Part shown: one piece after another, positions 1 to 7,445 of the stretch
How positions within the stretch are numbered: the stretch's first letter is position 1
Layout of the letters: each line of letters opens with the position of its first letter
Source of the DNA: Planctomycetota bacterium
GTDB lineage: Bacteria > Planctomycetota > PLA2 > JAEUHO01
Direction: 5' to 3'
Assembly (NCBI GenBank): GCA_026647295.1
Contig: JAPKHB010000061.1
Location: forward strand, 1 to 14,518
Length of the DNA stretch: 14,518 nucleotides
The notes under the pieces: model-generated
What the model was told of the DNA's origin: nothing
Seen by the model: only the letters and a program-made list of their open reading frames with translations
The model's database searches: none
Made by a program: the position numbers and the translations under genes

Positions 1-124
1 TGCGGGCGGCCTCGTTGGCCCCGAGGATGCGTCCGTCGGGGTCCACCAGCAGGGTCGCCGGGTCGGCGGACCCGGGGGCCGGCGTCTCGGGCCCCGGGCT
101 GACGTGGGTGCGCCGCGAACTCAT
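1..124 (-). CDS. PAS-domain protein, probable sensor kinase (N-terminal fragment)
   Basis: The gene starts at the ATG complementary to 122-124 and runs off the left edge, so only 41 codons are visible. After a Ser/Pro/Gly-rich leader of about 22 residues comes PATLLVDPDGRILGANEAA, the typical first strand and turn of a PAS domain. PAS domains sense ligands, redox state or light and usually sit in front of a kinase or cyclase module, which would lie outside this window. It is on the same strand as, and 131 bases downstream of, the kinase/response-regulator pair, so it may supply the sensing that the small kinase lacks; that is inference. No signal peptide is visible and the ribosome-binding site is weak. 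The PAS call is fairly secure. The downstream output domain is unknown. Confidence 0.6.
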   Translation of the reverse strand, partial: MSSRRTHVSPGPETPAPGSADPATLLVDPDGRILGANEAAR

Positions 125-186
125 GCGGGACGGCCCCGCCGCAAGCGCCGGGCCAGCGGCCCCGCCCCGGACCACTGGCGCGCTTT

Positions 187-219
187 GCGCCGCCGGCGGC
201 CCCCGGCTCCGGGCGGCGC
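187..219 (-). terminator. Hairpin after the response-regulator gene, possible terminator
   Basis: GCGCCGCC (187-194) pairs with GGCGGCGC (212-219) around a 17-base GC-rich loop. It lies in the 131-base gap between the end of the response-regulator gene and the start of the PAS gene, both on the minus strand. There is no proper U tract, only a short TTT next to the stem at 184-186, which reads AAA on the transcript. It could therefore be a weak terminator, an mRNA-end stabiliser or chance in GC-rich DNA. Confidence 0.25.
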
Positions 220-255
220 TTGCCCGGGTGTGCAATCCCGCTACGCCCCCAAGCC

Positions 256-1697
<1,442 letters not shown>

Positions 1698-1701
<4 letters not shown>

Positions 1702-2366
1702 GCGGGGACCGCAAAGCGCAGGCAGACCTCGGCGCCCTGCCCGGGGCGCGCCCGGCCCAGCGCCGCCCCGCCCTGACGGGCGGCCAGCGCCGCCACGATG
1801 GCCAGCCCGACGCCCGGCCCCGCCGGCGCCCCCGGCATCCGACACAGCGGCCGAAAGGCCGCGCGGGCCGCCTCGGGGGTCCACCCCGGGCCGTCGTCGG
1901 CCAGCCACAACTCCACCTGCTCCCCGAGCGCCCGTGCGCCCACCGTGACCTGGACGCGCGCCCCGCCGTGGCGGCGGGCGTTGTCGAGCACCTCCTCGAC
2001 CTGCCGTTCAAACAGCGCCGGGCAGGCCCGGATGGCCGGCAGCGGCGCCTGCGGCTGCAAGCGGCCGAGCCCCAGGCGCGCGGCCACCGCGCCGAGGACC
2101 GCACCCGGTTCCACGCGTTCCAGGCGCGGAACCGCCTCCAGCGCCGCCAGCCAGCGGCGCGCCGCCGCGAGTTGCGCGCGCGCGTTGGCGCAGGCCTGCT
2201 CGATGCCCGGCAGGCACTCGGCGAGCGCGCCGCCGGAGCCCAACAGGTGGACGCCGTTCACGATCGCCCCGAGCGAGGAGCCCAACTGGTGGGCGAGGGC
2301 GTCGAGCACGTCGTGGTCGGTGGGCGCCGGCGCGGGCGCGGTGCGGCGGGGCGGGCGGTCGTTCAC
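1698..2366 (-). CDS. Small soluble sensor histidine kinase without a sensor domain
   Basis: This 222-residue protein has only the transmitter core. A dimerisation helix contains the phospho-acceptor candidate H26 in DALAHQLGSSLGAIVNGVHL. The HATPase region follows, with N box EEVLDNARRHGG (124-135, N129), G1 box DDGPG (157-161) and G2 box GPGVGLAIV (183-191). There is no membrane span, PAS or GAF. Its H-box departs from the usual HELRTPL. It is coupled by an ATGA overlap to the sigma-54 response regulator, its obvious partner. The start is uncertain. I prefer the GTG at 2366 because a strong terminator stem lies at 2440-2469 and the stretch before 2366 (RARRPRDPRRGR) looks non-coding. ATGs at 2435 (245 residues) and 2483 (261 residues, overlapping the terminator) are also open. 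None has a clear ribosome-binding site. Confidence 0.8.
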
Positions 2367-2439
2367 GCGGACCCCGAGGATACCGGCGCGCCCTCGGCGG
2401 GGGTCGCGCGGCCGCCGGGCGCGCGAAGCGGACATAGGC

Positions 2440-2469
2440 AGGGCCCGTCCGCCGGGGCGGACGGGCCCT
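2440..2469. terminator. Stem-loop terminator after the PDZ gene
   Basis: AGGGCCCGTCCGCC (2440-2453) and GGCGGACGGGCCCT (2456-2469) are perfect 14-base arms with two bases between them; the natural fold is a 13-bp stem with a CGGG loop. It begins 24 bases beyond the TAG of the minus-strand PDZ gene, just before the kinase gene, so it probably ends the PDZ transcript. No U tract follows, as is common in very GC-rich genomes. The core GGCGGACGG...GGGCCC resembles the terminator at 4745-4777. Confidence 0.75.
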
Positions 2470-2492
2470 GGGCGCGAGGCCACCGGTGCGTG

Positions 2493-3569
2493 CTACTGGT
2501 GCTTGCTGCTGGCGAGGACGAGCGTGAGCGAGAGCTCCTCGTCGCCGCGCATGACCCGCAGGGTCGCCCCCGCGGGCGGGCCCTCACCGCCATCGTGCAG
2601 GAGGCGGCGGGCGTCCTCCAGCGTGTCCGGGGCTCGGCCGTTGATCGAGATCAGCCGGTCGCCGCGCTTGAGGCCGGCGCGGGCCGCGGCGCCATCGGGC
2701 GTGACCGCGGTGACCTCCATCACGGAGGTGGCCTCCGGGGTCTTCACCATCGCGAGCGTGAAGCCCGCCAGCGGGCTCTCCAGCACGTCGGAGGAGCCGC
2801 CGGGCGCGCGCTCGAACCAGGCCGCCCCGTAGGAGGCCAGTTCCGGGCACTTGCGCTCGATCTCCTCCAGGTCGCGGCCCTCGGCCGCGCGCACGCGCGG
2901 CTCGACGCCCGCGGCGATGGGCTGGATGGCCACGGCGAGGCCCGCGGTGGTGGCCTCGAGGTGCAGCACCGCGTGCCGGGCCGGGTCCTCCGCCTCCGTG
3001 TCCGTGCGCCAGCGCAGGCGGTCCCCCAGGCGCGCGTCGAGCTCGGCGAGCGCCCCCACGTCGGCGTTGTCGCGCGCGGCGGCGTCGGCCGCGCGGATGG
3101 CGTCCAGGCTCGGCCCGGACAGCGCCCGAAGGCCCTGGTCGTCGCGCAGGAACAGCCAGGTGCTGCCGTTGCCGCGCCACCGCTCCAGGTGCGCGGCGCC
3201 CGCGCGCACGGTGAAGTGCCACGGGGCGTAGGCGGGCGTCTGGGTGCTGCCGCGCGCCATCGCCTTCACGATGGCCTGCACGGCGTCACGGCTCTCGAGC
3301 TTGGGGTGCGAGCGCAGGATCAGGTCCAGGCTCTCGCCCTGGTAGACCCGGAATCCGCCGTCGTCGGCGGGCACGAACAGGCGCGCGTCGCCGCGCGCCA
3401 GCAGCGGCATCTGCAAGAAGGTGTCGCCCGCGGCGTAGACGCGGAAGGGGCCCTCGGTGCGGGACTCGGCGGCGGCCGTCGTCGGCGCGGGCTCTTCGCC
3501 CGCCGCGACGGGCGCGAACGCGGCCAGGAGGCCGGCGGCCGTCAACAGGAGCAGGGCAGGGGATCGCAT
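2493..3569 (-). CDS. Secreted PDZ-domain protein
   Basis: This 358-residue exported protein begins with a clear signal peptide (MRSPALLLLTAAGLLAAFAPVAAG, cut near 24). The middle (about 40-265) is a region I do not recognise, with Trp/Tyr-rich segments such as PAYAPWHFTVRAG and ASYGAAWFER. The C-terminus (about 270-352) is a PDZ domain: FTLAMVKT, then VTPDGAAARAGLKRGDRLIS and INGRAPDTLEDARRLL, ending in a strand LRVMRGDEELSLTLVL. The PDZ form with AGLKRGDRI is the one found in DegP-like and C-terminal processing proteases, but no Ser protease motif is visible, so it is more likely a periplasmic binding or scaffold protein. The start is firm: ATG at 3569 is preceded by GGAGG with 7-base spacing. 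It is transcribed divergently from the repeat-protein gene at 3924 and ends at the hairpin at 2440-2469. Substrate and partner are unknown. Confidence 0.85.
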   Translation of the reverse strand: MRSPALLLLTAAGLLAAFAPVAAGEEPAPTTAAAESRTEGPFRVYAAGDTFLQMPLLARGDARLFVPADDGGFRVYQGESLDLILRSHPKLESRDAVQAIVKAMARGSTQTPAYAPWHFTVRAGAAHLERWRGNGSTWLFLRDDQGLRALSGPSLDAIRAADAAARDNADVGALAELDARLGDRLRWRTDTEAEDPARHAVLHLEATTAGLAVAIQPIAAGVEPRVRAAEGRDLEEIERKCPELASYGAAWFERAPGGSSDVLESPLAGFTLAMVKTPEATSVMEVTAVTPDGAAARAGLKRGDRLISINGRAPDTLEDARRLLHDGGEGPPAGATLRVMRGDEELSLTLVLASSKHQ

Positions 3570-3600
3570 GGTCTTGCCTCCAGGACAAGGGAAGGAAAAA

Positions 3601-3668
3601 GGGTCGACGGGAGCCGGAGCAAGTTGGACGGGGAAGGGATGAAGGGCAGGAAACGCCCCCGTCGACCC
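3601..3668. repeat. 11-base inverted repeat, possible activator site pair
   Basis: GGGTCGACGGG (3601-3611) and CCCGTCGACCC (3658-3668) are exact reverse complements, 46 bases apart. Each contains the palindrome GTCGAC. The centres are about 57 bases apart and lie about 165-225 bases upstream of the sigma-54 promoter, a usual distance for enhancer sites of NtrC-type activators. It also lies between the PDZ start and its probable promoter zone, so repression of the PDZ gene or a simple RNA hairpin are alternatives. Confidence 0.4.
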
Positions 3669-3827
3669 GAAGGCCGGGTGGGCAAACGGCAGGCCACCCG
3701 CGCGGGGTCGCAGCGGCGCGGGCGCCCGGGCCGCGGGCGCCCACCCGGGGGTCCCGGAAGGGCACGCCGGCGTTTCGGAACTACACGCTTTCCGGGGCCC
3801 GCGGCCCGGGCCGCCGCCCCCGGCCCC

Positions 3828-3843
3828 TGGCACGGCGCCTGCA
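3828..3843 (+). promoter_or_regulatory. Sigma-54 (-24/-12) promoter for the repeat-protein gene
   Basis: TGGCACGGCGCCTGCA matches the consensus TGGCACG-N4-TTGCA with one change (C for the first T of the -12 box). The invariant GG (3829-3830) and GC (3841-3842) are exactly 10 bases apart. It would start transcription near 3854, giving a leader of about 70 bases before the ATG at 3924. A sigma-54 activator with an intact GAFTGA loop is encoded at 256-1701, which makes it a plausible regulator. Chance matches are more likely in GC-rich DNA, but this one is correctly placed and oriented. Confidence 0.6.
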
Positions 3844-3863
3844 ACGCGGCCCGGACCGGCCCC

Positions 3864-3900
3864 GGGCCGGGTCGGGCCGGGCGGCGTACGCCCGGCCCGA
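3864..3900 (+). promoter_or_regulatory. Leader with overlapping G-quadruplex motif and hairpin
   Basis: Four GGG runs with 2-base loops (3864-3866, 3869-3871, 3874-3876, 3879-3881) form a perfect short-loop quadruplex motif on the sense strand. The last two runs also make the 5' arm of a hairpin: TCGGGCCGGGC (3872-3882) pairs with GCCCGGCCCGA (3890-3900), an 11-bp stem with loop GGCGTAC. The two folds exclude each other. The stem ends 9 bases before the AAGGAG site, so it could affect translation or RNA stability. The fold is seen; any regulatory role is a guess. Confidence 0.35.
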
Positions 3901-3923
3901 GGCCCTGCGAAGGAGACAGGCAC

Positions 3924-4730
3924 ATGCGGCTTCCCATCCTCTTCCTTGCGGGCGCGGGGTGCGCCCTGGCGCTGGGCGCGCTCGCGCGCGCCGACGAGCC
4001 TCCGGCGGCGGACGTCCCGCCCGCCGCGGCCGCCGAAGCGGGGGGCGCCCGCGTCGCGCAGATCCCCGCGCACTGCCGCGAGGTCCGCGAGCAGACCCAG
4101 GTCGCGCCCGTGACCGAGGCGCGCCAGGTCCCCGTGTACGAGGACGTCACCGTGCCGGTGTACGAGGTGCGCTGCGTGCCCGAGGTCCGCACGGTGGAGG
4201 TGCCGGTGTACGAGTCGCGCGAGGTCCCCGTGTACGGCACGCAGCGGGTGCCCCGCTGGGGCGAGCGCGAGGTGGCCGTCTGCGCGGAGGTGTGCGAGCC
4301 CGTGACGGTGTGCGTGTGGAACCCGTTCACCTGCGAGAACGAGGAGATCCACCTCTGGGACCGCACGCGCCAGGTCCAGGTCGGCACCCGGACGGAGCCC
4401 GCCATCGTGGGCTACGACGAGCAGACGGTCCAGGTCGGGACCCGCACGGAGCGCGTGCCGGCGGGCACCGAGACCCGCCAGGTGCTGGCCGGGTACCGCA
4501 ACGAGCGCGTCCAGGTCGGCGAACGCACCGAACGACGCGTGGTCGGCTGGCGCAGCGAGGAGGTCGTCGTGGCCCCGGCCCGCGTCCAGGAGGTCGTGCG
4601 CACCGAGCAGGTCCCCTGCGAGGCCGTCACCGTCGTCCCCGACGGGGTCACCGGCGCCGCGCCCATCCCGGGCACCCGCCGCGTGATGACCGAGAGCGAG
4701 TACCACGCGGCGCTCGCCGCGGCGCGCTAG
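3924..4730 (+). CDS. Secreted VPVY/VQVG-repeat protein, function unknown
   Basis: This 268-residue exported protein has a signal peptide (about 1-23, MRLPILFLAGAGCALALGAL then ARAD). The mature part is nearly all short beta-type repeats. VPVY occurs four times (69-72, 77-80, 93-96, 101-104), followed by a Cys-containing block (C120, C124, C130, C137, with VWNPFTCENEEIHLWDRT). Then VQVGTRTE-type units occur at 151, 169 and 196, and related VVV/VVR units follow to about 235. Val, Arg and Glu alternate as in exposed beta strands. I do not recognise a named family with certainty; Val/Tyr/Thr-rich repeat proteins of this look are common in planctomycete genomes, where they are thought to be extracellular or wall-associated. 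The start is firm: AAGGAG 8 bases before ATG. It is likely under the sigma-54 promoter at 3828-3843 and ends at the hairpin at 4745-4777. Confidence 0.82.
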   Translation: MRLPILFLAGAGCALALGALARADEPPAADVPPAAAAEAGGARVAQIPAHCREVREQTQVAPVTEARQVPVYEDVTVPVYEVRCVPEVRTVEVPVYESREVPVYGTQRVPRWGEREVAVCAEVCEPVTVCVWNPFTCENEEIHLWDRTRQVQVGTRTEPAIVGYDEQTVQVGTRTERVPAGTETRQVLAGYRNERVQVGERTERRVVGWRSEEVVVAPARVQEVVRTEQVPCEAVTVVPDGVTGAAPIPGTRRVMTESEYHAALAAAR

Positions 4731-4744
4731 ACGGCGCGCGACCG

Positions 4745-4777
4745 GGCGGACGGCGGGCCCTGGGCCCGCCGTCCGCC
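4745..4777. terminator. Bidirectional terminator between convergent genes
   Basis: GGCGGACGGCGGGCCC (4745-4760) and GGGCCCGCCGTCCGCC (4762-4777) are perfect 16-base arms around one base, the strongest hairpin I see in the window. It sits between the stop of the plus-strand repeat-protein gene (4730) and the stop of the minus-strand methyltransferase gene (4785), so it can end both transcripts. There is no U tract on either side. It shares the GGCGGACGG...GGGCCC core with the hairpin at 2440-2469. Confidence 0.85.
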
Positions 4778-4784
4778 GCCCCGG

Positions 4785-5600
4785 CTAGGCCCGGCGGGCG
4801 CGCGCCACCAGGTAGCCCATCCGCACCTCGCCGTCGGCCCAGAAGGGCTCGACGGCGGCGAGGAAGTCGCGTTCGAACGCAGCCTGGCGCGCGGGGTCCT
4901 CGCCCAGGGCCGCCAGCGCGCGGATGGTCGGTCCGTAGCGCTCGCGGAACAGCGTCCAGAAGTGCGCGGGCGAGAGCATGGGCAGGCGGACGACCCCCGT
5001 GTCGAAGTGGAGGTCCTCGACCGCGTCCCCGAGGCGCTCGCGCACGCGCGCCGGATCGCCCCACAGGAGCGGCGAGGGGACGCCGGCGGGCGGCGGGACG
5101 TGGCGGGCCATCGCCGCGAACATGCGCGCGACCAGGTGCTCGGGCAGGTGGGTGACGAAGCCGATCCGCCCCCCGGGCTTGAGCACGCGCAGCATCTCGG
5201 CGGCGGTCGCCTCGGGGCGGGGCGCGAACATGTGCCCGAAGGAGGAGAGGACGACGTCGAACGCCCCGGGGCCAAAGGGCAGGGCCTCGGCGTCGCCCGC
5301 GACCCACTCGACGTCCGGCGCGCCGGCCAGGGTGGCCTCGTGGCGGGCCGCCTCGAGCAGTTCGGGCGTGAGGTCCAGGCCCACGACGCGGGCCCCCGCG
5401 CGGCGGGCGGTGATCGCGGTGACCCCCGTGCCGGTCGCCACGTCCAGGACCCGCTCGCCGGGCCGCACGGCGACCCGCCGCACGAGGTCGGCGGCCATGG
5501 GCGGAAGGAAGGCCGCCACGTCCCGGTAGGAGCCTGTCGCCCAGGTGGCGCGGGCCTTGGCCTTGAGGGCATCGATCTCCGGCGGGGCGGGGTGCGTCAC
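4785..5600 (-). CDS. Class I SAM-dependent methyltransferase (UbiE/Methyltransf_11-like)
   Basis: This 271-residue cytoplasmic enzyme has a Rossmann-type SAM-binding fold. Motif I is VLDVATGTGV (51-60), the acidic ribose-binding position follows in VVGLDLTPELL (72-82), motif II/III is GDAEALPFGPGAFDVVLSSF (102-121) and the post-motif is MLRVLKPGGRIGFVTH (136-151). The GDAEALPF signature is typical of UbiE and related small-molecule methyltransferases. The C-terminal half (about 155-271) carries the substrate pocket, which I cannot assign. The start is a GTG at 5600 with GAGGAG 7 bases upstream; an upstream extension is Pro/Gly-rich and looks non-coding. It diverges from the DGPF/sigma pair and converges on the repeat-protein gene, so it stands alone. 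An N-methyltransferase role in the lipid pathway is conceivable but unsupported by position. Confidence 0.87.
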   Translation of the reverse strand: MTHPAPPEIDALKAKARATWATGSYRDVAAFLPPMAADLVRRVAVRPGERVLDVATGTGVTAITARRAGARVVGLDLTPELLEAARHEATLAGAPDVEWVAGDAEALPFGPGAFDVVLSSFGHMFAPRPEATAAEMLRVLKPGGRIGFVTHLPEHLVARMFAAMARHVPPPAGVPSPLLWGDPARVRERLGDAVEDLHFDTGVVRLPMLSPAHFWTLFRERYGPTIRALAALGEDPARQAAFERDFLAAVEPFWADGEVRMGYLVARARRA

Positions 5601-5670
5601 GGAACCACTCCTCGGGGGGGGAATCCCTCCCCAAGGATAGTCGCCCCCGCTCGCGGCCGGCGTCCGGCGG

Positions 5671-5718
5671 CCGCGCGGTCCCCCGCCTGCCGGCGGCAGA
5701 CCCGGGGGGGCCGCGCGG
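5671..5718. repeat. Large imperfect stem-loop in a divergent intergenic region
   Basis: CCGCGCGG (5671-5678) pairs with CCGCGCGG (5711-5718, self-complementary), extended by TCCCCC against a run of G (5704-5710). Inside is a second small hairpin, CTGCC (5687-5691) with GGCAG (5695-5699). It lies between the methyltransferase start (5600) and the DGPF promoter (5769), so it is in neither gene's coding part. It could be in the methyltransferase mRNA leader, or could insulate the two divergent units. No function is known. Confidence 0.3.
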
Positions 5719-5768
5719 GGTGGAGTTCCGGGGCGCGCCCCCCCGGGAACGCCCGCCGGCAAACGCCT

Positions 5769-5795
5769 TGTCGATCCGGGCGCCCCTCGTGCGTC
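5769..5795 (+). promoter_or_regulatory. ECF42-type promoter upstream of the DGPF/sigma pair
   Basis: TGTCGA (5769-5774), a 17-base spacer, then CGTC (5792-5795), with a further CGA at 5800-5802. From memory, ECF42 sigma factors studied in Streptomyces recognise a TGTCGA -35 box and drive DGPF-protein genes. Here the element sits about 50 bases before the GTG of the DGPF gene, which is followed by the sigma gene itself, so autoregulation is likely. The -35 box is exact; assignment of the -10 box is less sure. Confidence 0.6.
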
Positions 5796-5844
5796 GGTAC
5801 GATGCCGCCCCCGTTGGGGGGGTGAACGAGGAGGCCCGGCGACC

Positions 5845-6186
5845 GTGAAGTACGTACTGCTGATACACTGGGACGAAGAGGCCGGGCTCGCCCGCCCGGC
5901 GGCCGACGAACAGAAGGAGATGGCCGATCACCGCGCCTACATCGAGGCGCTCGGACCGCGCCTGCTCTTCGGCCAGCGCCTGCGCCCGGAGGCCGAGGCC
6001 CGGCGCGTGAGCCTCAAGGGCGGGCGCCGCCACGTGACCGATGGCCCCTTCGCGGAGACGAAGGAGGCGCTCGGCGGCTACTACGTGATCGAGTGCGCCT
6101 CGCCCGAGGAGGCCGTCGCCTGGGCGGAGCGCTGCCCGAGCGCCCGCCACGGGACGATCGAGGTACGCCCGGCCTGGGAGGCCTGA
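5845..6186 (+). CDS. DGPF/YCII-domain protein
   Basis: This 113-residue protein has the length and fold pattern of the YCII/DGPF family: MKYVLLIHWDEE at the N-terminus, a basic middle, the signature VTDGPFAETKEALGGYYVIE (64-83, DGPF at 66-69), then SPEEAVAWAERCP and a final strand IEVRPAWEA. Family members are ferredoxin-like dimers of uncertain activity and are encoded next to ECF42 sigma factors very often. The start is a GTG at 5845 with GAGGAGG 10 bases upstream. The gene overlaps the sigma gene that follows. It is probably the main target of that sigma factor through the TGTCGA promoter at 5769. Its substrate or signal is not known for the family, and nothing here adds to that. Confidence 0.9.
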   Translation: MKYVLLIHWDEEAGLARPAADEQKEMADHRAYIEALGPRLLFGQRLRPEAEARRVSLKGGRRHVTDGPFAETKEALGGYYVIECASPEEAVAWAERCPSARHGTIEVRPAWEA

Positions 6187-7445
6187 CCCTGCCGGGCTTC
6201 GACGCCGACGTCGAGCGCATCCACCGGCTCGAGACCGGGCCGGTCGTCGCCACGCTCCTGGCCTGGTTGGGGGACCTGGACGCCGCCGAGGAGGCGCTCC
6301 AGGACGCCTGGCTGGAGGCGCTCGTCGCCTGGCGGCGTGACGGACTTCCCCTTAGGCCCGGCGCGTGGCTGCTCACGGTCGCCCGCCGGCGGGCGATCGA
6401 CCGGCGGCGCCGCCGGCGCGCGGCGCCGCTCGACCTGGACGCCCTGCCCGCCGCCGTCGCCCCCGCGGCGGCGCCGGGGGAAGCCAACGGCGAAGGCGTG
6501 GTGGACGACGACCAACTCCGCCTGATCTTCACCTGTTGCGCGCCCGGGCTCCCGTCCGAGGCGCAGGTCGCGCTCACGCTGCGCCTGGTGGCGGGGCTCA
6601 CCGTTGCGGAGATCGCCCGGGCGTTCCTCACCCCCGAGGCGACGATCGCGCAGCGCCTCGTGCGCGCCAAGCGGGCGCTGCGCGGCCACAAGGCCGTGTG
6701 GCGGGAACCCGGCCCGGGGGACCTCCGCGCCCGGCTTCCGTCCGTGCTCGAGGTGATCTACCTCGTGTTCAACGAGGGCTACGCCGCCAGCGCGGGGCCC
6801 GACCTGCTGCGCCACGACCTCGTGGACGCGGCGCTGCGCCTTGCGGCCACCCTCGCGGCGCTCCTGCCCCGCGAGGCCGAGGTGCGGGGCCTGGCGGCGC
6901 TCCTGGACCTGACGGCGGCGCGCGGCCCGGCCCGCACGGACGCGGACGGGGCCCTGGTGCTGCTGGAGGACCAGGACCGCACCCGTTGGGACCGGGCGCT
7001 GATCGGGCGCGGCCGCGCGCATTTGGCGGCGGCGCTGGACCTCGCGCGGCCCGGCCCCTACCAGATCCAGGCCGCGATCGCCGCCTGCCACTGCGAGGCG
7101 GCGAGCTACGCGGCCACGGACTGGCCCCAGATCGTCGCGCTGTACGAGGCCCTCGAACGGCACCTGCCGTCCCCCCTCGTGACGCTCAACCGGGTCGTCG
7201 CGCTCCTGATGGCCGAGGGGCCCGCGGCCGCCTGGTCGCTGTTCGAGGAGGTGGCCGCGGATCCGCGGCTGGCCGGCCACCACCGCCTGGAGGTCGTGCG
7301 CGCGGATCTGCTCCGGCGCCGGGGCCGCCACGCCGAGGCGGCGCGCACCTACGCGCGGGCCGCCGCCCGGGCCGGCAACGCGCGCGAGCGCGCCTTCCTC
7401 GCCGCCCGCGCCGCGGCGTGCCGCAACCCTCCGCCCGGGTCGTAG
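6093..7445 (+). CDS. ECF42-type sigma factor with C-terminal TPR-like extension
   Basis: The protein has sigma region 2 (DLDAAEEALQDAWLEAL, 61-77; RPGAWLLTVARRRAIDRRRR, 88-107), the ECF42-like linker RLIFTCCAPGLPSEAQVALT (143-162), region 4 with a helix-turn-helix (LTVAEIARAFLTPEATIAQR, 169-188) and a 240-residue C-terminal domain starting VLEVIYLVFNEGYAASAG. That extended helical (TPR-like) domain is the hallmark of the group and is needed for activity in studied members; these factors have no classical anti-sigma factor. It is paired with the DGPF gene. The start is unsure. The GTG at 6093 is the only standard start before region 2, but it overlaps the DGPF gene by 94 bases and adds about 30 residues of non-family sequence. 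A CTG at 6189 with GGGAGG 7 bases upstream fits the family length better (418 residues). Confidence 0.92.
   Translation: MRLARGGRRLGGALPERPPRDDRGTPGLGGLTLPGFDADVERIHRLETGPVVATLLAWLGDLDAAEEALQDAWLEALVAWRRDGLPLRPGAWLLTVARRRAIDRRRRRRAAPLDLDALPAAVAPAAAPGEANGEGVVDDDQLRLIFTCCAPGLPSEAQVALTLRLVAGLTVAEIARAFLTPEATIAQRLVRAKRALRGHKAVWREPGPGDLRARLPSVLEVIYLVFNEGYAASAGPDLLRHDLVDAALRLAATLAALLPREAEVRGLAALLDLTAARGPARTDADGALVLLEDQDRTRWDRALIGRGRAHLAAALDLARPGPYQIQAAIAACHCEAASYAATDWPQIVALYEALERHLPSPLVTLNRVVALLMAEGPAAAWSLFEEVAADPRLAGHHRLEVVRADLLRRRGRHAEAARTYARAAARAGNARERAFLAARAAACRNPPPGS

Larger units (their letters stand above)
3570..3923. other. 354-base divergent intergenic region
   Basis: No gene is visible here. 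It separates the minus-strand PDZ gene from the plus-strand repeat-protein gene and should hold promoters for both. On the plus side it contains a sigma-54 type promoter (3828-3843), a G-quadruplex motif (3864-3881), a leader hairpin (3872-3900) and a strong ribosome-binding site (AAGGAG, 3910-3915). Further upstream are an 11-base inverted repeat (3601-3611/3658-3668) and two copies of the palindrome GGGCGCCC (3720-3727 and 3735-3742). I could not find a convincing sigma-70 promoter for the PDZ gene. Confidence 0.7.

Noticed and set aside
3720..3742. Two GGGCGCCC palindromes as an operator
   Set aside because: Such 8-base G/C palindromes are expected often in DNA of this composition and have no supporting context.
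1968..3923. Long N-terminal extension of the repeat-protein frame
   Set aside because: It is open only because of base composition, runs antisense through the kinase and PDZ genes, and the ATG at 3924 has a strong ribosome-binding site followed by a signal peptide.
3570..4706. Minus-strand extension of the PDZ frame through the repeat-protein gene
   Set aside because: The repetitive codons of the plus-strand gene leave this frame open; the true PDZ start at 3569 has GGAGG and a signal peptide.
4785..5600. Methyltransferase as a BtaB partner making a betaine head group
   Set aside because: It is a separate transcription unit more than 2 kb away on the other strand with generic UbiE-like motifs; the idea is possible but nothing here supports it.
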